Assembly (NCBI GenBank): GCA_964498075.1
Contig: CAZCGA010000011.1
Coordinates: forward strand, 15,151-79,150
Direction: 5' to 3'
Length of the DNA stretch: 64,000 nt
Source of the DNA: CAZCGA01 sp964498075
GTDB lineage: Bacteria; Desulfobacterota; Binatia; HRBIN30
Below, one piece after another: positions 17,481-26,524 of the stretch. Within the stretch, counting starts at the first letter, position 1, and each line of letters begins with the position of its first letter. The position numbers and the translations under genes are program-made. The notes beneath the pieces are model-generated. The model saw only the letters and a program-made list of their open reading frames with translations. It had not been told where the DNA came from and made no database searches.

Positions 17481-19151
17481 ATGAAAGTATCCGGTCAGGC
17501 TGCGTGGCATCGTAGAGGGTATTGGGCGGGGGCCGCGGTGGCTCTGGCGCTGACGCTGGCGGTCGCACCCAGCGCCGCACGCGCCGCGTGCTTGGGCGAC
17601 TGTAACAACGATGGCGATGTCGTGGTTTCCGAATTGGTGTCGGTCACGACGATCGGCCTGGGACAGGCTGCTGTCTCAACGTGCCCCAATGCTGACCCGG
17701 ACAAGACCGGCGACGTCGGCATCGTGGAGATCGTAGGTTCATTGGACCATGCGCTCAAGGACGACTGCCCTGCGGTTGAAGCCAAGTGTGGTAATGGCGC
17801 TGTCGAGACGGGCGAAGAATGCGATCCGGGCGGTGTCTGTATCGGCGGTCCGAACGCCGGTGACCCCTGCATGGCGGAGAGCGATTGCCAGGGCCAGGGC
17901 GTGTGCCCCATTGGCGACAACGCGTTCGGGGCCTGCGACACCAACGACGACTGCCCGGACAAGCTGACCGGGAGCAGCAGCGGCCCGTGCGTCCACTGCC
18001 GGGTTTTCGGCAACCGAAGGATCCCCGACAGCACGGATACCTGCGCTTCCAACTGCACCAAGGAAACCGACGTGGTCTTCCCATATGTCCCTGGCAGGAA
18101 GGGGACACTGGCGCGACCGAGCATCATCAAGGGCACCAGCGGCGCCGTGGTGAACGGCGATCCCCTAGTCATTCCGCTGCCGCTGACGGGGCAGCAGACA
18201 CTGACCATCGGGAAAGAGAGGAACGGGACCATTCCCCTCATCATCAAGACCGATGCGATACAGCTGCCCAGGATCCCGGTCGGCACCGCGACGACGTCGA
18301 TCGCCTGCGCCTGCGTCCGCGGCGTCGCCGAGAAGCGGTGTGGCGGCGTTGTATTTTTGAAGGACTCAAAGTTTTGTAATGGCGGGACCAACGTGAACGC
18401 ACCCTGCACCGAGGACATCCAATGTCCGGGTGATATTACTCAAGGTAATCCAGCCGTGTGTAGCCGGAACTCGCCGCTCTGCACGGAAGGGTTTGCAGAC
18501 GCGGTGGCCACGTGCCCAGCCGATAAGAAGTGCGCCTTCATCCTGGGCGAGGGCAACTCTGGTGCTGGCCTGGTCAACTGCGAGGGCGGACCGGGAATCC
18601 CGGGCATCGATTTCACCATCTCGCAGGATGGCGGTGGAGAGAATGGCACTCCTGGGATAGTCATGCTCAACCGCGATGAGAACAGCGTCGGTGGACCGAA
18701 CTCCGCGTTCATCGTGGCGACTACTGCCATCGCGCAGATCACCCCGACGTGCCAGGGCACGGCTGCGGCGTACGGGGCTGACCACGAGTTCTGCAAGGAC
18801 CCGCTTACCGGAATCGACGACGATCCGCCGTCCGGGCGCGGCAACCTTCCGCCACCCGCCCCGTCGACGACCGGCAAGGCAACCGCTCTGATCACCAATT
18901 TCAACAAGTCGGACGGGGAGACTAACGGGCCGTTCTGCATTTTTGGCGATCCGAAAGATTACAACAATCCCCAAATTGACTGCAATTCCCCAAGTTCACA
19001 GGAGGGTCCCCTGAAGTGCAGTGACTTGACGAAATCGCCGCCAATGGTCACGCCCGGGGCGGGCGTAGCCACGGCGTTCACGCAGCTCGGCGCATCAATG
19101 GTCGGTGACATCGTCATAACCAACGCGTTCTACGCGGCGGCGCCACAGTAA
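17481..19151 (+). CDS. Secreted cysteine-rich protein with dockerin-like N-terminus
   Basis: A 556-residue exported protein of unknown function. A signal peptide (AAVALALTLAVAPSAARA) is followed by two dockerin-like repeats: CLGDCNNDGDVVVSELV and NADPDKTGDVGIVEIV, each with a calcium-loop-like D/N-x-D-G pattern. Next come Cys-rich motifs of the type CxGGxNxGxPC with ESDCQGQGVC, then a Cys-poor region with long stretches of polar residues. A GGGAGA site lies before ATG 17481. Proteins of this make-up are frequent in Binatota- and Myxococcota-like genomes, though that is recollection and not a search. Two hairpins follow the stop. Confidence 0.7.
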   Translation: MKVSGQAAWHRRGYWAGAAVALALTLAVAPSAARAACLGDCNNDGDVVVSELVSVTTIGLGQAAVSTCPNADPDKTGDVGIVEIVGSLDHALKDDCPAVEAKCGNGAVETGEECDPGGVCIGGPNAGDPCMAESDCQGQGVCPIGDNAFGACDTNDDCPDKLTGSSSGPCVHCRVFGNRRIPDSTDTCASNCTKETDVVFPYVPGRKGTLARPSIIKGTSGAVVNGDPLVIPLPLTGQQTLTIGKERNGTIPLIIKTDAIQLPRIPVGTATTSIACACVRGVAEKRCGGVVFLKDSKFCNGGTNVNAPCTEDIQCPGDITQGNPAVCSRNSPLCTEGFADAVATCPADKKCAFILGEGNSGAGLVNCEGGPGIPGIDFTISQDGGGENGTPGIVMLNRDENSVGGPNSAFIVATTAIAQITPTCQGTAAAYGADHEFCKDPLTGIDDDPPSGRGNLPPPAPSTTGKATALITNFNKSDGETNGPFCIFGDPKDYNNPQIDCNSPSSQEGPLKCSDLTKSPPMVTPGAGVATAFTQLGASMVGDIVITNAFYAAAPQ

Positions 19152-19159
19152 ACGCCTCC

Positions 19160-19194
19160 GTGGTCAGGCAGCAGCTAGCCGGCCACCTGACCAC
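19160..19194 (+). repeat. Perfect 9-bp inverted repeat after the dockerin-like gene
   Basis: GTGGTCAGG (19160-19168) and CCTGACCAC (19186-19194) are separated by 17 bases and begin nine bases after the stop codon. The transcript would fold into a stable stem. There is no T-run directly after, so on its own it is not a classic terminator; it may protect the mRNA 3' end. Confidence 0.6.
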
Positions 19195-19203
19195 TGCGCT
19201 TCC

Positions 19204-19243
19204 AACGCCCACCTCGCGGGTCATTGCGGGGTGGGCGTTTTCA
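19204..19243 (+). terminator. Rho-independent terminator
   Basis: AACGCCCACC (19204-19213) pairs perfectly with GGTGGGCGTT (19230-19239), followed by further T residues (TTC). With the hairpin ten bases upstream it ends the dockerin-like gene. A stem of ten GC-rich pairs and a T-run is a standard terminator shape. Confidence 0.75.
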
Positions 19244-19398
19244 TCTCGCCGGCACCAGGTCTTCGTGAGCAGGCTTTTCAAAGCTGAGAGAGCCTTCCTG
19301 CTTCATCCACAACGAGGGGCGGCTGGCGCGGGGCGGCTCTTCCACCGAGGGCGTGGACCGCAACGGCACAAGTCCTGCTCGTTCGTGGATGCCTGAGT

Positions 19399-19830
19399 AT
19401 GGAAGTCCGCTACTACATGACGCGCAACCCGCTGACGGTCGTTCCAGACGATAGTCTGCGCAAGGCACAACTGCTCATGCGGCAAGGGCGGTTGCACCAC
19501 CTGCCCGTGGTGGAAGGCGTCCGCGTGGTGGGAATCCTCACTGATCGCGACATCTGGCAGCGGTGTCCGTCCGGGGTATTCGACGGCGGCGCCGACGCGG
19601 CGGCCGATCTGATGGATTACTTGCGAGTGATGGGCGTGATGACCCTGCAACCGGTGACCATTGCGCCGGACACGGCGATCGCCCGAGCAGCGCGCCTACT
19701 GCGGGAGAAGAACGTCGGAGCGTTGTTGGTGGTCGAGAACAGTGAGCTGCTCGGCATCATCACCGAGGGCGACATTATTGACGCGCTGATCACCAGTGCG
19801 CCGGACGCCATCAGTGCGCCTCAATCTTGA
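19399..19830 (+). CDS. Tandem CBS-domain protein
   Basis: A 143-residue protein made of a CBS pair. The first CBS runs from MEVRYYMTRNPLTVVPDDSL to VVGILTDRDIW, the second from MTLQPVTIAPDTAIARAARL to LLGIITEGDIIDAL. CBS pairs bind adenosine nucleotides and regulate partner proteins. Standalone ones often act as energy sensors. The last 20 bases overlap the 3' end of the NtrC-type regulator on the other strand, so the two are convergent. The partner is unknown. Confidence 0.85.
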   Translation: MEVRYYMTRNPLTVVPDDSLRKAQLLMRQGRLHHLPVVEGVRVVGILTDRDIWQRCPSGVFDGGADAAADLMDYLRVMGVMTLQPVTIAPDTAIARAARLLREKNVGALLVVENSELLGIITEGDIIDALITSAPDAISAPQS

Positions 19831-21169
19831 GCTCGTCGATCTTGCGGTACAGCGACGACAGGCTGATACCCAGCAGATCGGCGGCGTGTCGCTTGTCGTG
19901 CTCGGTGCGCTTCAGCACCGTCTCGATGTGCGTTTTTTCGTACGAACGCAGCGCGTCGCGCAGGCAGTCGCCGCTGAACGGAATGGCCGCCCCATCCTCA
20001 ACCAACGAGCGCGGCAGATCCTTGAGCGTGATCCATTCTCCTTCGCCGAGAATCATGGAGTGCTCGATGACGTTGTCCAGCTCGCGCACGTTCCCTTTCC
20101 ACGGCAGCGCCATGAGCGTCTTCATGGTCGCGTTGTCGACCCCTTTGAACGCCTTCTTCAAATCGCGGTTGTGCTTGGCGACGAAGTACTCCACCAGCAG
20201 CGGGATGTCCTCCCGCCGTTCGCGCAAGGGCGGGACGTGGGTCTCCAGGACGTTGAGCCGGTAGTACAGGTCTTCTCGGAACCGTTCCTTCGCCACTTCC
20301 TCCTTCAGTACCCGATTCGTTGCGGCAATGATCCGCACATCCACTCGCGCCGGCGTGTTGCTGCCAACGGGCAAGACCTCCTTTTGCTCGATGGCGCGAT
20401 GCAACTTCACTTGCAGGTTCAGCGGTAGGTCGCCGATCTCGTCGAGGAAGATGGTACCACCGCGCGCCCGTTGAAACAGTCCCTCCTGCGCCTGCGTGGC
20501 ACCGGTGAACGCGCCCTTGAGATGCCCGAACAGCTGGCTCTCGAGCAGATTCTCCGGAATCGCGCCGCAGTTCACCGGCAGGAAGAGCTTGTCGCGCTGC
20601 TCGCTGAAGTGGTGGATGGCACGGGCGACGACCTCCTTCCCGACGCCGCTTTCGCCGGTCACCAGCACGGTGCTGTTGGTGGGAGCGACCTTGCGGATCA
20701 AGGTCATGATCTCGGCCATCACGCGGCTCTTGCCGACCAGGTTCTCGAAGTCGAAGCCCGACTCCACCTCGCGACGCAGCACCTGCGCCTCCCACGCCAA
20801 CTGCTTCAAGTCCAGCAGGCGACGCACCTTTCCGAGCACATCCTCGAAGATCAAGGGCTTCATGATGTAGTCATGCGCCCCCTGGCGGAGCGCTGCCACC
20901 GCGGTCTCCAGGCTGGCGTAGGCGGTGACCAGAATGACGAGCGTCTGCGGAGCGATCTCGCGCGTGCGTCGGAGGACGTCGAGCCCGCCCGCGCCCGGCA
21001 TGCGGAGGTCGGCAATCACCAAGTCGAAGTCACGGCTACCCAGCGCCGCAATGGCAGCCTCGCCGTCGGCGGCCTCGATGACCTCGTACCCTTCTTCACG
21101 CAACATCTCGCTGAGGCTCTCGCGAATCGCGGCCTCATCATCTGCAACCAGCAGCGTTCCCTTGGTCAT
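19811..21169 (-). CDS. Sigma-54-dependent response regulator (NtrC family)
   Basis: A 452-residue activator. The receiver domain (residues 1-120) has its phosphorylation site at Asp54 (DLVIADLRMPG). The AAA+ domain has Walker A GESGVGKE, the sigma-54 contact loop GAFTGA and Walker B GTIFLDEIGD. The C-terminal Fis-type helix-turn-helix (AADLLGISLSSLYRKIDEL) binds DNA. The gene lies downstream of the T2SS operon on the same strand, after a small unknown gene; whether it is in the same transcript is unclear because 168 bases separate it from that gene. The cognate kinase is not adjacent. A possible sigma-54 site occurs at 1553. Confidence 0.93.
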   Translation of the reverse strand: MTKGTLLVADDEAAIRESLSEMLREEGYEVIEAADGEAAIAALGSRDFDLVIADLRMPGAGGLDVLRRTREIAPQTLVILVTAYASLETAVAALRQGAHDYIMKPLIFEDVLGKVRRLLDLKQLAWEAQVLRREVESGFDFENLVGKSRVMAEIMTLIRKVAPTNSTVLVTGESGVGKEVVARAIHHFSEQRDKLFLPVNCGAIPENLLESQLFGHLKGAFTGATQAQEGLFQRARGGTIFLDEIGDLPLNLQVKLHRAIEQKEVLPVGSNTPARVDVRIIAATNRVLKEEVAKERFREDLYYRLNVLETHVPPLRERREDIPLLVEYFVAKHNRDLKKAFKGVDNATMKTLMALPWKGNVRELDNVIEHSMILGEGEWITLKDLPRSLVEDGAAIPFSGDCLRDALRSYEKTHIETVLKRTEHDKRHAADLLGISLSSLYRKIDELKIEAH

Positions 21170-21337
21170 GGCGGTAGCGTGCTCTTCCTTCCTCAGCCCG
21201 TGTTCGCCGAGTTTCCCGTCTCTGGGAACAGTTTTCGAGTCCCCATGCCGTTCGTGGGAACGATCTCCTCCGTTCCAGCCTGATTCGGAGCTCCGCTTGC
21301 GTATCCAGCAACGGGTGTACCGGTCGGTTTGCGCCGA

Positions 21338-22165
21338 TCACGCCTCGCCACCGCTTTCGCGAATCTCCCGACGATTGTCGTCGGTGAGCTCCGAATCGCG
21401 GAGGGCGTCCACCCAGCCATGGATTGCACCGCCGGTGCGGTCGATCTCGAAGATCGCCTGGGCCACGGCTTGATTCTGCGAAACCGGCCACACGCCGGGG
21501 AAGAGCAGGAAATGGAGGCGGACGGTGGTCTCATCGGCCTCGGCTGCTCCGAGACAGGTTGAGCGCGCCGGGTACGGCGACATGATGGTCGCGGAGGCGA
21601 TAGTCCGGCGGTGCTGTTCCGCTGCATGCTCGGCTTCTTCCCAGGCTCGCTGGCGTTGCGGGTCATTGCGGACAATCGCCGGGGGAAGGTCGTGCAAGCG
21701 GCTCTGGTGCAGATCATCGAGCCGGAAACGGTGGCGCGGTGTGCCGCTGAGCGGATAGAGCTCTACCGGTGCATCGCCGTTGGTACTCGCCGTCGTTGTG
21801 GCAGACGCCTCCGGCGGTTCCGCCAGTGTCGAGGGCTCCGCCAGTCGTGCGATCGGCTCCGCCGCCGGACTGGGATTGCTCGGCGCCGCAGCCACCTCAG
21901 GGTCTGCGAAGCGAGATGCGCTGCTCGCCGCCACCTCGCCCCCGCTTGGGAGCTCGCTGGACGTCCCGAAGGTGGACGTGGCCGCCGCGTCGGATGCCGG
22001 CAGCGGTTCACTCGCGGCGAGGAAGCTGAGATGGGTCAGCCGCTCCAAGCGGCGCCGGCGGCGCGCTTCGCTCCACGCCAGCAACGTGGGGAACACGTAC
22101 AGCAGCACAACGGCTGCAGAGACCACAACCACTTCCATCGATGTAATGCTGGGCAAGTTCTGCAT
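21338..22165 (-). CDS. Membrane-anchored Ala/Pro-rich protein of unknown function
   Basis: About 275 residues, starting at ATG 22165 with an AGGAGT site upstream (TTG 22168 also possible). One N-terminal membrane helix (VVVVSAAVVLLYVFPTLLAW) is followed by a basic stretch (ARRRRRLERL), an Ala/Ser/Pro-rich disordered region of about 100 residues, and a more ordered C-terminus with RPARST-like and FLLFPGVWPVSQNQAVAQAI segments. No family recognised. It follows gspN by 52 bases on the same strand, so it may belong to the secretion operon. It could be a local inner-membrane accessory factor, which is inference from position. Confidence 0.6.
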   Translation of the reverse strand: MQNLPSITSMEVVVVSAAVVLLYVFPTLLAWSEARRRRRLERLTHLSFLAASEPLPASDAAATSTFGTSSELPSGGEVAASSASRFADPEVAAAPSNPSPAAEPIARLAEPSTLAEPPEASATTTASTNGDAPVELYPLSGTPRHRFRLDDLHQSRLHDLPPAIVRNDPQRQRAWEEAEHAAEQHRRTIASATIMSPYPARSTCLGAAEADETTVRLHFLLFPGVWPVSQNQAVAQAIFEIDRTGGAIHGWVDALRDSELTDDNRREIRESGGEA

Positions 22166-22217
22166 CAACGACTCCTATGTGCAGAGAGACGGGGCGGCTC
22201 GGCCAGCGTCATTGGGA

Positions 22218-23129
22218 TCAGCGGACCCGCGGGCGCGCAAAGGTCCCGGTGATGGTGATCGGCGCATCCGGCTTGGCACCAGGCGCGCGGGGGATCAAAG
22301 CGAGCAAGCCTTTGATGGCATCCGGCGTCGCGAGACTCTGCTCGATCGTGGCGCGCAGGTTGAGCACGCTTTCCTGAAGAGGATCGCGCAGCACGATGTT
22401 ACCCGAGACCTGGACGTTCGCGTCGCCCGACGTCTGCAGCTCCTGGACCTCCAGGCGGCCGCCGTGCGCGACGAACTTGAGCTTGGTCTGGCGCAGTTTG
22501 ATGTCGGGCACGCCGAAGCCGGCGACCTTCGCCCCGGTCAGTGAGGCGGCATCGAGGAGCACCTCCCCGTTCAGCTGGCTGGCTTCGAAGGTGCCGCCGC
22601 GCGCTTCAAAGTTCAGCTGTCCGGACAGGCGGCCGGCGAGCTGGCCTTCGTCCAACAGGGCCATGAGCGCTCGGTAGCGGTTGATGCTGAGGTCGGTGAA
22701 CTGCGCCGTGCCGGCCAGGGTGCCATCGGTCATGCTGACCTCGCCCTGCGCCGCTCCGCCGTAGAGCTCGGCATAGAGCAAGACGTCGAAGGGATTCCCG
22801 TGCACCAAGGCATTCAGTGAGGGGCGCACCCAGAGCCGGCTGCATTCGAGGTACGACGCCTCGCCATCCCCCGACTCCGGCGCGATCCGCAGGCCGGACA
22901 GCTCATAGCCGCGATACCAGGCGAAGTTCACCGCGTTGAAATCGAGCCCGACCGGCCCGCGCCCGACGCTGCTGAGCGCGCGGCGCACCAGCAGCTCATG
23001 CGGGAACGTCAGCAGCAGGAAGACGATGAACAGGACGGCGGTGTAGCCGATGTACAGAAACATGATGCGCCCGCCCATCCAACCGAAGGACAGCCGCGGG
23101 CGCGGTAAGCGTAGACGAGGCAGTCGCAT
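22218..23129 (-). CDS. gspN: Type II secretion system protein GspN, delta type
   Basis: A 303-residue inner-membrane protein. One N-terminal membrane helix (IMFLYIGYTAVLFIVFLLLTF) precedes a long beta-helical periplasmic region with AsmA-like repeats (GEASYLECSRLWVRPSL, GEVLLDAASLTGAKVAGF, DANVQVSGNIVLRDPL). This matches the GspN found at the end of deltaproteobacterial gsp operons, distinct from the enterobacterial GspN. The start overlaps the gspM stop by one base (TGATG), indicating tight coupling. Confidence 0.8.
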   Translation of the reverse strand: MRLPRLRLPRPRLSFGWMGGRIMFLYIGYTAVLFIVFLLLTFPHELLVRRALSSVGRGPVGLDFNAVNFAWYRGYELSGLRIAPESGDGEASYLECSRLWVRPSLNALVHGNPFDVLLYAELYGGAAQGEVSMTDGTLAGTAQFTDLSINRYRALMALLDEGQLAGRLSGQLNFEARGGTFEASQLNGEVLLDAASLTGAKVAGFGVPDIKLRQTKLKFVAHGGRLEVQELQTSGDANVQVSGNIVLRDPLQESVLNLRATIEQSLATPDAIKGLLALIPRAPGAKPDAPITITGTFARPRVR

Positions 23130-23813
23130 CAGGGAGTCGCTGTCTTCAGGAGCGACACGGTCGCCGCTACGTCGAAGTTGCGGATGTCGTTCGACCGCTT
23201 CTTGATCTGCAAGCGGCTGAAACGCAACGGGTGATCGCCCTTCTCGATACGATACAGCAGGTCGATCAGCTGCGGCAGCGGGACCTGCGTCAGTTTGATC
23301 TCCACCAACTGCTCCTGGTAGTCGCTGCCGATGTTCTTGTTCGATGGGTTCATGGACGTGATGTGCTCGCGGCCCACGGCTTGGGCGACGGCGGCGTCCA
23401 GATAGGCGAACAACGAAAAGTTCGCGTCTCCCTGAGAGATGACCGCCTGGTTGGCTTCGAGGTGCCGCAGCAGATCGAGGTAGACGTCGCGCTGTTTCTG
23501 GATCTCGACCAGCTCCTTTTGCTTCGTCGCGATGCGCCGCGCCAGTATCTCGCGGTTGGCGCGCAACGGATCCCACACGAAGCTGTACAGCCGCTCCCCT
23601 GTCTCGCTTAAGCGGTATTCGGCCAAGCCGGTACCGACATCGTCGATGAGCAGTTCCAGGCCGTGCAGCAGAACCCCGACCCGCTGCGGGCGCGGGNNNN
23701 NNNNNNTACAGCGAGATCAGCACCACGCTGACCGCGGCGAGGCCCAACAACAGGCGCTCGCGTGGCGCCAGGCGCGCGTAGTAAGTGACCAGGAGACGGG
23801 GATCGTATTTCAT
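23129..23813 (-). CDS. gspM: Type II secretion system protein GspM, interrupted by an assembly gap
   Basis: The N-terminus before the gap (MKYDPRLLVTYYARLAPRER, then a membrane helix LLLGLAAVSVVLISL) and the C-terminal half after it (LAEYRLSETGERLYSFVWDP, then a coiled coil, then DYQEQLVEIKLTQVPLPQLI with the ferredoxin-like fold of GspM) belong to one gene. A run of ten N at 23697-23706 separates them. The total length is not a multiple of three with ten N, so the true gap size differs and the frame cannot be read across. GspM is an inner-membrane platform protein that binds GspL. Its start overlaps the gspL stop (ATGA). Confidence 0.82.
23697..23706. other. Scaffold gap of ten N
   Basis: Ten undetermined bases mark a join between contigs inside gspM. 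The number is a placeholder. Any frameshift seen here is an assembly effect and should not be read as a mutation. Confidence 0.98.
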
Positions 23814-25342
23814 TTCGGCGCGGCCGCTGCGGCGCTGCCCGCAGCTGCGGCCCCCTCCTTGTTGAGGGAGAAGATGAGGCGGAAGTCCACCTTCCCGTCC
23901 GGAGTGCTCTTCACGTCCTTCACCTGCACGTCACCGAAGTAGTGCGCGTTGAGCAGCTGCTGCTTCAGGGCGTCGACGGACTCGAAGGAATCGGTCTTGG
24001 CCTTGAGGCGCACCGAGTCGGGGTCCATCACATACTCGTCGGTGTCGATTTTGGTCGTGTCGGGGATGGCTGCGGTGATGGCGCGCATCACGTCCACCGC
24101 CGTCGCGCCCCCAGCCGGCGCCAGGCCGCCGAGGATCTGTAGCCGCTTTTGCCCGGCGTCGATTTCGGCTTGCAGCTGAGCGCGCTCATCGGTGATGCGG
24201 TGAATGTCCGGCAGAGTCTGCGTGAAGACGTTGCGGATCTGTGCCTGGATCAGCTCCAGTCGACTGGCCAGCTGCTCGTAGCCCATGAAGGTATCGGTGA
24301 TCAGCAAGGCCAGCACGACGACCACGAGCGCGCCACTGCGCCACAGCGCCCGCCGCAGCTCCTCCTGCCCGCGGTGATAGGCAAACTCGCCGCGGCGAAA
24401 ATTGACGCCCAGCGCATCGTTGGGTGCGACCTCGCGTAAGGCCAGCCCCAGGGGTGCGACAAAGCTCGCCACCTGGCCACGCAGCGCCGCGGGGATGTTC
24501 TTCAACGGCGATTGGTCGAGTCGGCGCATGTCGAACTCCATCGCCTCCCCGAGCGGCGTGCCGAGCTGATCGAAGAGCGGTCCGTCACCGGCCACGAAGC
24601 ACGGCAGCCCGGCGTCGAACGGAGCACCATTCAGAGCGAGCAGCGTCCAGCGCACTTCCCCGACCAGCGCTTCCAGACCGTCGGCGCCCTCCTCGGCATG
24701 GCCGTTTCCGGCGGCGGCTGCCGTGGTGCTGACAGATGCGTGGGCCCCGGGAATGAGTGTCCGCAAGCCGACCAGCAACCGATTGCGGTACAGCGCGACG
24801 GTCACCCGCCGCGCGTCGCCGCCGACGTAGACGAACGCCTCCGGCAGGTCGCTGCCCAGCAGGCTCAGGACATTGAGCATCGCCAGCGGTGCGAGGTCGA
24901 CCACTTTCGGATCGAGACCGACGCTGCTGACGAGCGCCAGGTGTGCCTCCAGATCGCGGCGTTGTACCAGCGCTGCCAGAACGTTGCAGCCGGAACGATC
25001 GCGATGCAGGACATGGTAGTCGACGACGATCTCGTCCAGTCCGAAGGGGACCTGGGTCTCGAGCTCGAACGGCACCGTCTGATCGAGTTGCTTGCGGTCG
25101 CGGAACGGCAGGAAGAACGTCCGCAGGCTTACCAGATCGCCTGGCAGCGACGTGAGCACCGTACCGCCCGCCAGCTGATGCCGTTGGAGAAAGCCGCGCA
25201 CCTGATCGGCGAGGTTGCCGTCAGCGGCCACCACCGGCTCGCGGTAGAAACCGACGACGCGATAGTCGCGGAACGTGGTCTCGACGACCGCGGCCTTCAA
25301 TTCATGCGCATCCAGTTCAAGCGCCAGCACGCGTTGCGGCAT
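23810..25342 (-). CDS. gspL: Type II secretion system protein GspL
   Basis: A 510-residue platform protein linking the cytoplasmic ATPase GspE to the membrane complex. The cytoplasmic part (residues 1-330) has the actin-like PilM/GspL fold: VLALELDAHELKAAVVE, then LRTFFLPFRDRKQLDQTVPFELETQVPFG in two steps, and a V/I-rich core. One membrane helix (GALVVVVLALLITDTF) follows, then a coiled coil and a ferredoxin-like periplasmic end (VRLKAKTDSFESVDALKQQL). An Ala-rich tail ends it. Ten bases separate it from gspK. Confidence 0.85.
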   Translation of the reverse strand: MPQRVLALELDAHELKAAVVETTFRDYRVVGFYREPVVAADGNLADQVRGFLQRHQLAGGTVLTSLPGDLVSLRTFFLPFRDRKQLDQTVPFELETQVPFGLDEIVVDYHVLHRDRSGCNVLAALVQRRDLEAHLALVSSVGLDPKVVDLAPLAMLNVLSLLGSDLPEAFVYVGGDARRVTVALYRNRLLVGLRTLIPGAHASVSTTAAAAGNGHAEEGADGLEALVGEVRWTLLALNGAPFDAGLPCFVAGDGPLFDQLGTPLGEAMEFDMRRLDQSPLKNIPAALRGQVASFVAPLGLALREVAPNDALGVNFRRGEFAYHRGQEELRRALWRSGALVVVVLALLITDTFMGYEQLASRLELIQAQIRNVFTQTLPDIHRITDERAQLQAEIDAGQKRLQILGGLAPAGGATAVDVMRAITAAIPDTTKIDTDEYVMDPDSVRLKAKTDSFESVDALKQQLLNAHYFGDVQVKDVKSTPDGKVDFRLIFSLNKEGAAAAGSAAAAAPK

Positions 25343-25351
25343 ACCGCCTCG

Positions 25352-26524
25352 CTATCCACCCATTCCCGGATCCACCCGTGACGACGAATCGTCCACCCCG
25401 AACTCCTGGTCCGCCTTCTGCTCGAACAACGCCGCTCCACCCTCCTTTTGCCAATCCAACTGGGTCAAAGTCCAGCGCGGCATGCCGCTCGGTAGCTTAC
25501 CATTTTGCCTCCGCAGGACGAGCATCGAGGCCGAGCGGCTGATCCCACCGCGCCCGGTCACCGGGTTCGCGTTTACCCTGGCGCTGGCGCGAATGAGGAA
25601 GTACGTGCTGCGCACACCAAGCAACTTGCCTGCGTTGCGCGCCGGATCGACTCCGGTCAACAATGGGCCCAAGTCGGCTGACTTCAAACCCGCCTCTTCG
25701 CGTTGCGAGATGATGTTGTCCACCACGCCGCTGTCGCCGATGATGGCGTTCAAGACCTCGCGCGGCGCCGTGTTGGCGTTTACCTGGGGCTGCAAGTTCT
25801 GGTCGGAAAAGATCGCGGTCAGTACCGGCCGCATCCGGCGGATCACGCTCGGGGCCAGGCCCGGAATCACACTCGCATCATCGAGCGACGGGAAATCGAA
25901 CTGCTGGGCAGGGAGGTACTGACCGGTCGATACCGGATTGCCCGGCGTCGCAGTCGCCTGCGGCCGGCCGGGGGTATTTTCCGCTCCGGGAGCTGCTGGC
26001 GCCGGACCGAAGTTCGCTTCAAGGACGCGGTCCCAATAGTCCGCAACCGCATCGGCGACCTGCGGGTCCATGCCGCGACCTTGGAGGAGGTTTCGAAGCG
26101 CCTCCTTGGCCGACTGGAACGGCTGTTGTGCGGCATTGGGGTTCTGTTGGGCGGCTCGCCATTGCGGAACGTTGCGTGGCCGCGTCAGGTTGATGTTGAA
26201 CTTGCCGCTCTCGTCGATGATCTGCACCTTCAAGAGCATCCGCTCCGGCAGGATGAGCTGGCTGTTCAACTCATCGACCTTGCCCCAGTCCTCGGCGTAA
26301 GCATCGACGTTCGGGTCATCATCGTGCAGGAGGAACGCTTCTCCGAGGTTGATGCCGGAGCGGGCCAAGAGCGACGCTTGTAAACCATTGAGCGCGTTGC
26401 GCGCCATGCGTTGATCGACCTCCACCGAGTAGCTGAACTCGACGACGGTGATGGTTAGCAGGGCGACGACCAAGAGAGTCACTACCAGGGCGATGCCGCG
26501 TTCGTTCCGGACCATGACGATCAC
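25352..26524 (-). CDS. gspK: Type II secretion minor pseudopilin GspK
   Basis: A 390-residue minor pseudopilin. After ERG the processed helix reads IALVVTLLVVALLTITVVEF and lacks the glutamate at position 5, as is characteristic of GspK. A large domain follows, with a helix-hairpin-helix-like segment (VIPGLAPSVIRRMRPVLTAI) and INTANA-like repeats (VNANTAPREVLNAI). GspK caps the tip of the pseudopilus together with GspI and GspJ. Its ATG overlaps the gspJ stop (ATGA). Confidence 0.9.
   Translation of the reverse strand: MIVMVRNERGIALVVTLLVVALLTITVVEFSYSVEVDQRMARNALNGLQASLLARSGINLGEAFLLHDDDPNVDAYAEDWGKVDELNSQLILPERMLLKVQIIDESGKFNINLTRPRNVPQWRAAQQNPNAAQQPFQSAKEALRNLLQGRGMDPQVADAVADYWDRVLEANFGPAPAAPGAENTPGRPQATATPGNPVSTGQYLPAQQFDFPSLDDASVIPGLAPSVIRRMRPVLTAIFSDQNLQPQVNANTAPREVLNAIIGDSGVVDNIISQREEAGLKSADLGPLLTGVDPARNAGKLLGVRSTYFLIRASARVNANPVTGRGGISRSASMLVLRRQNGKLPSGMPRWTLTQLDWQKEGGAALFEQKADQEFGVDDSSSRVDPGMGG

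Noticed and set aside
20471..21283. Plus-strand ORF of 270 residues
   Set aside because: It lies opposite the NtrC-type regulator, which carries full domain motifs; the antisense protein shows no recognisable pattern.
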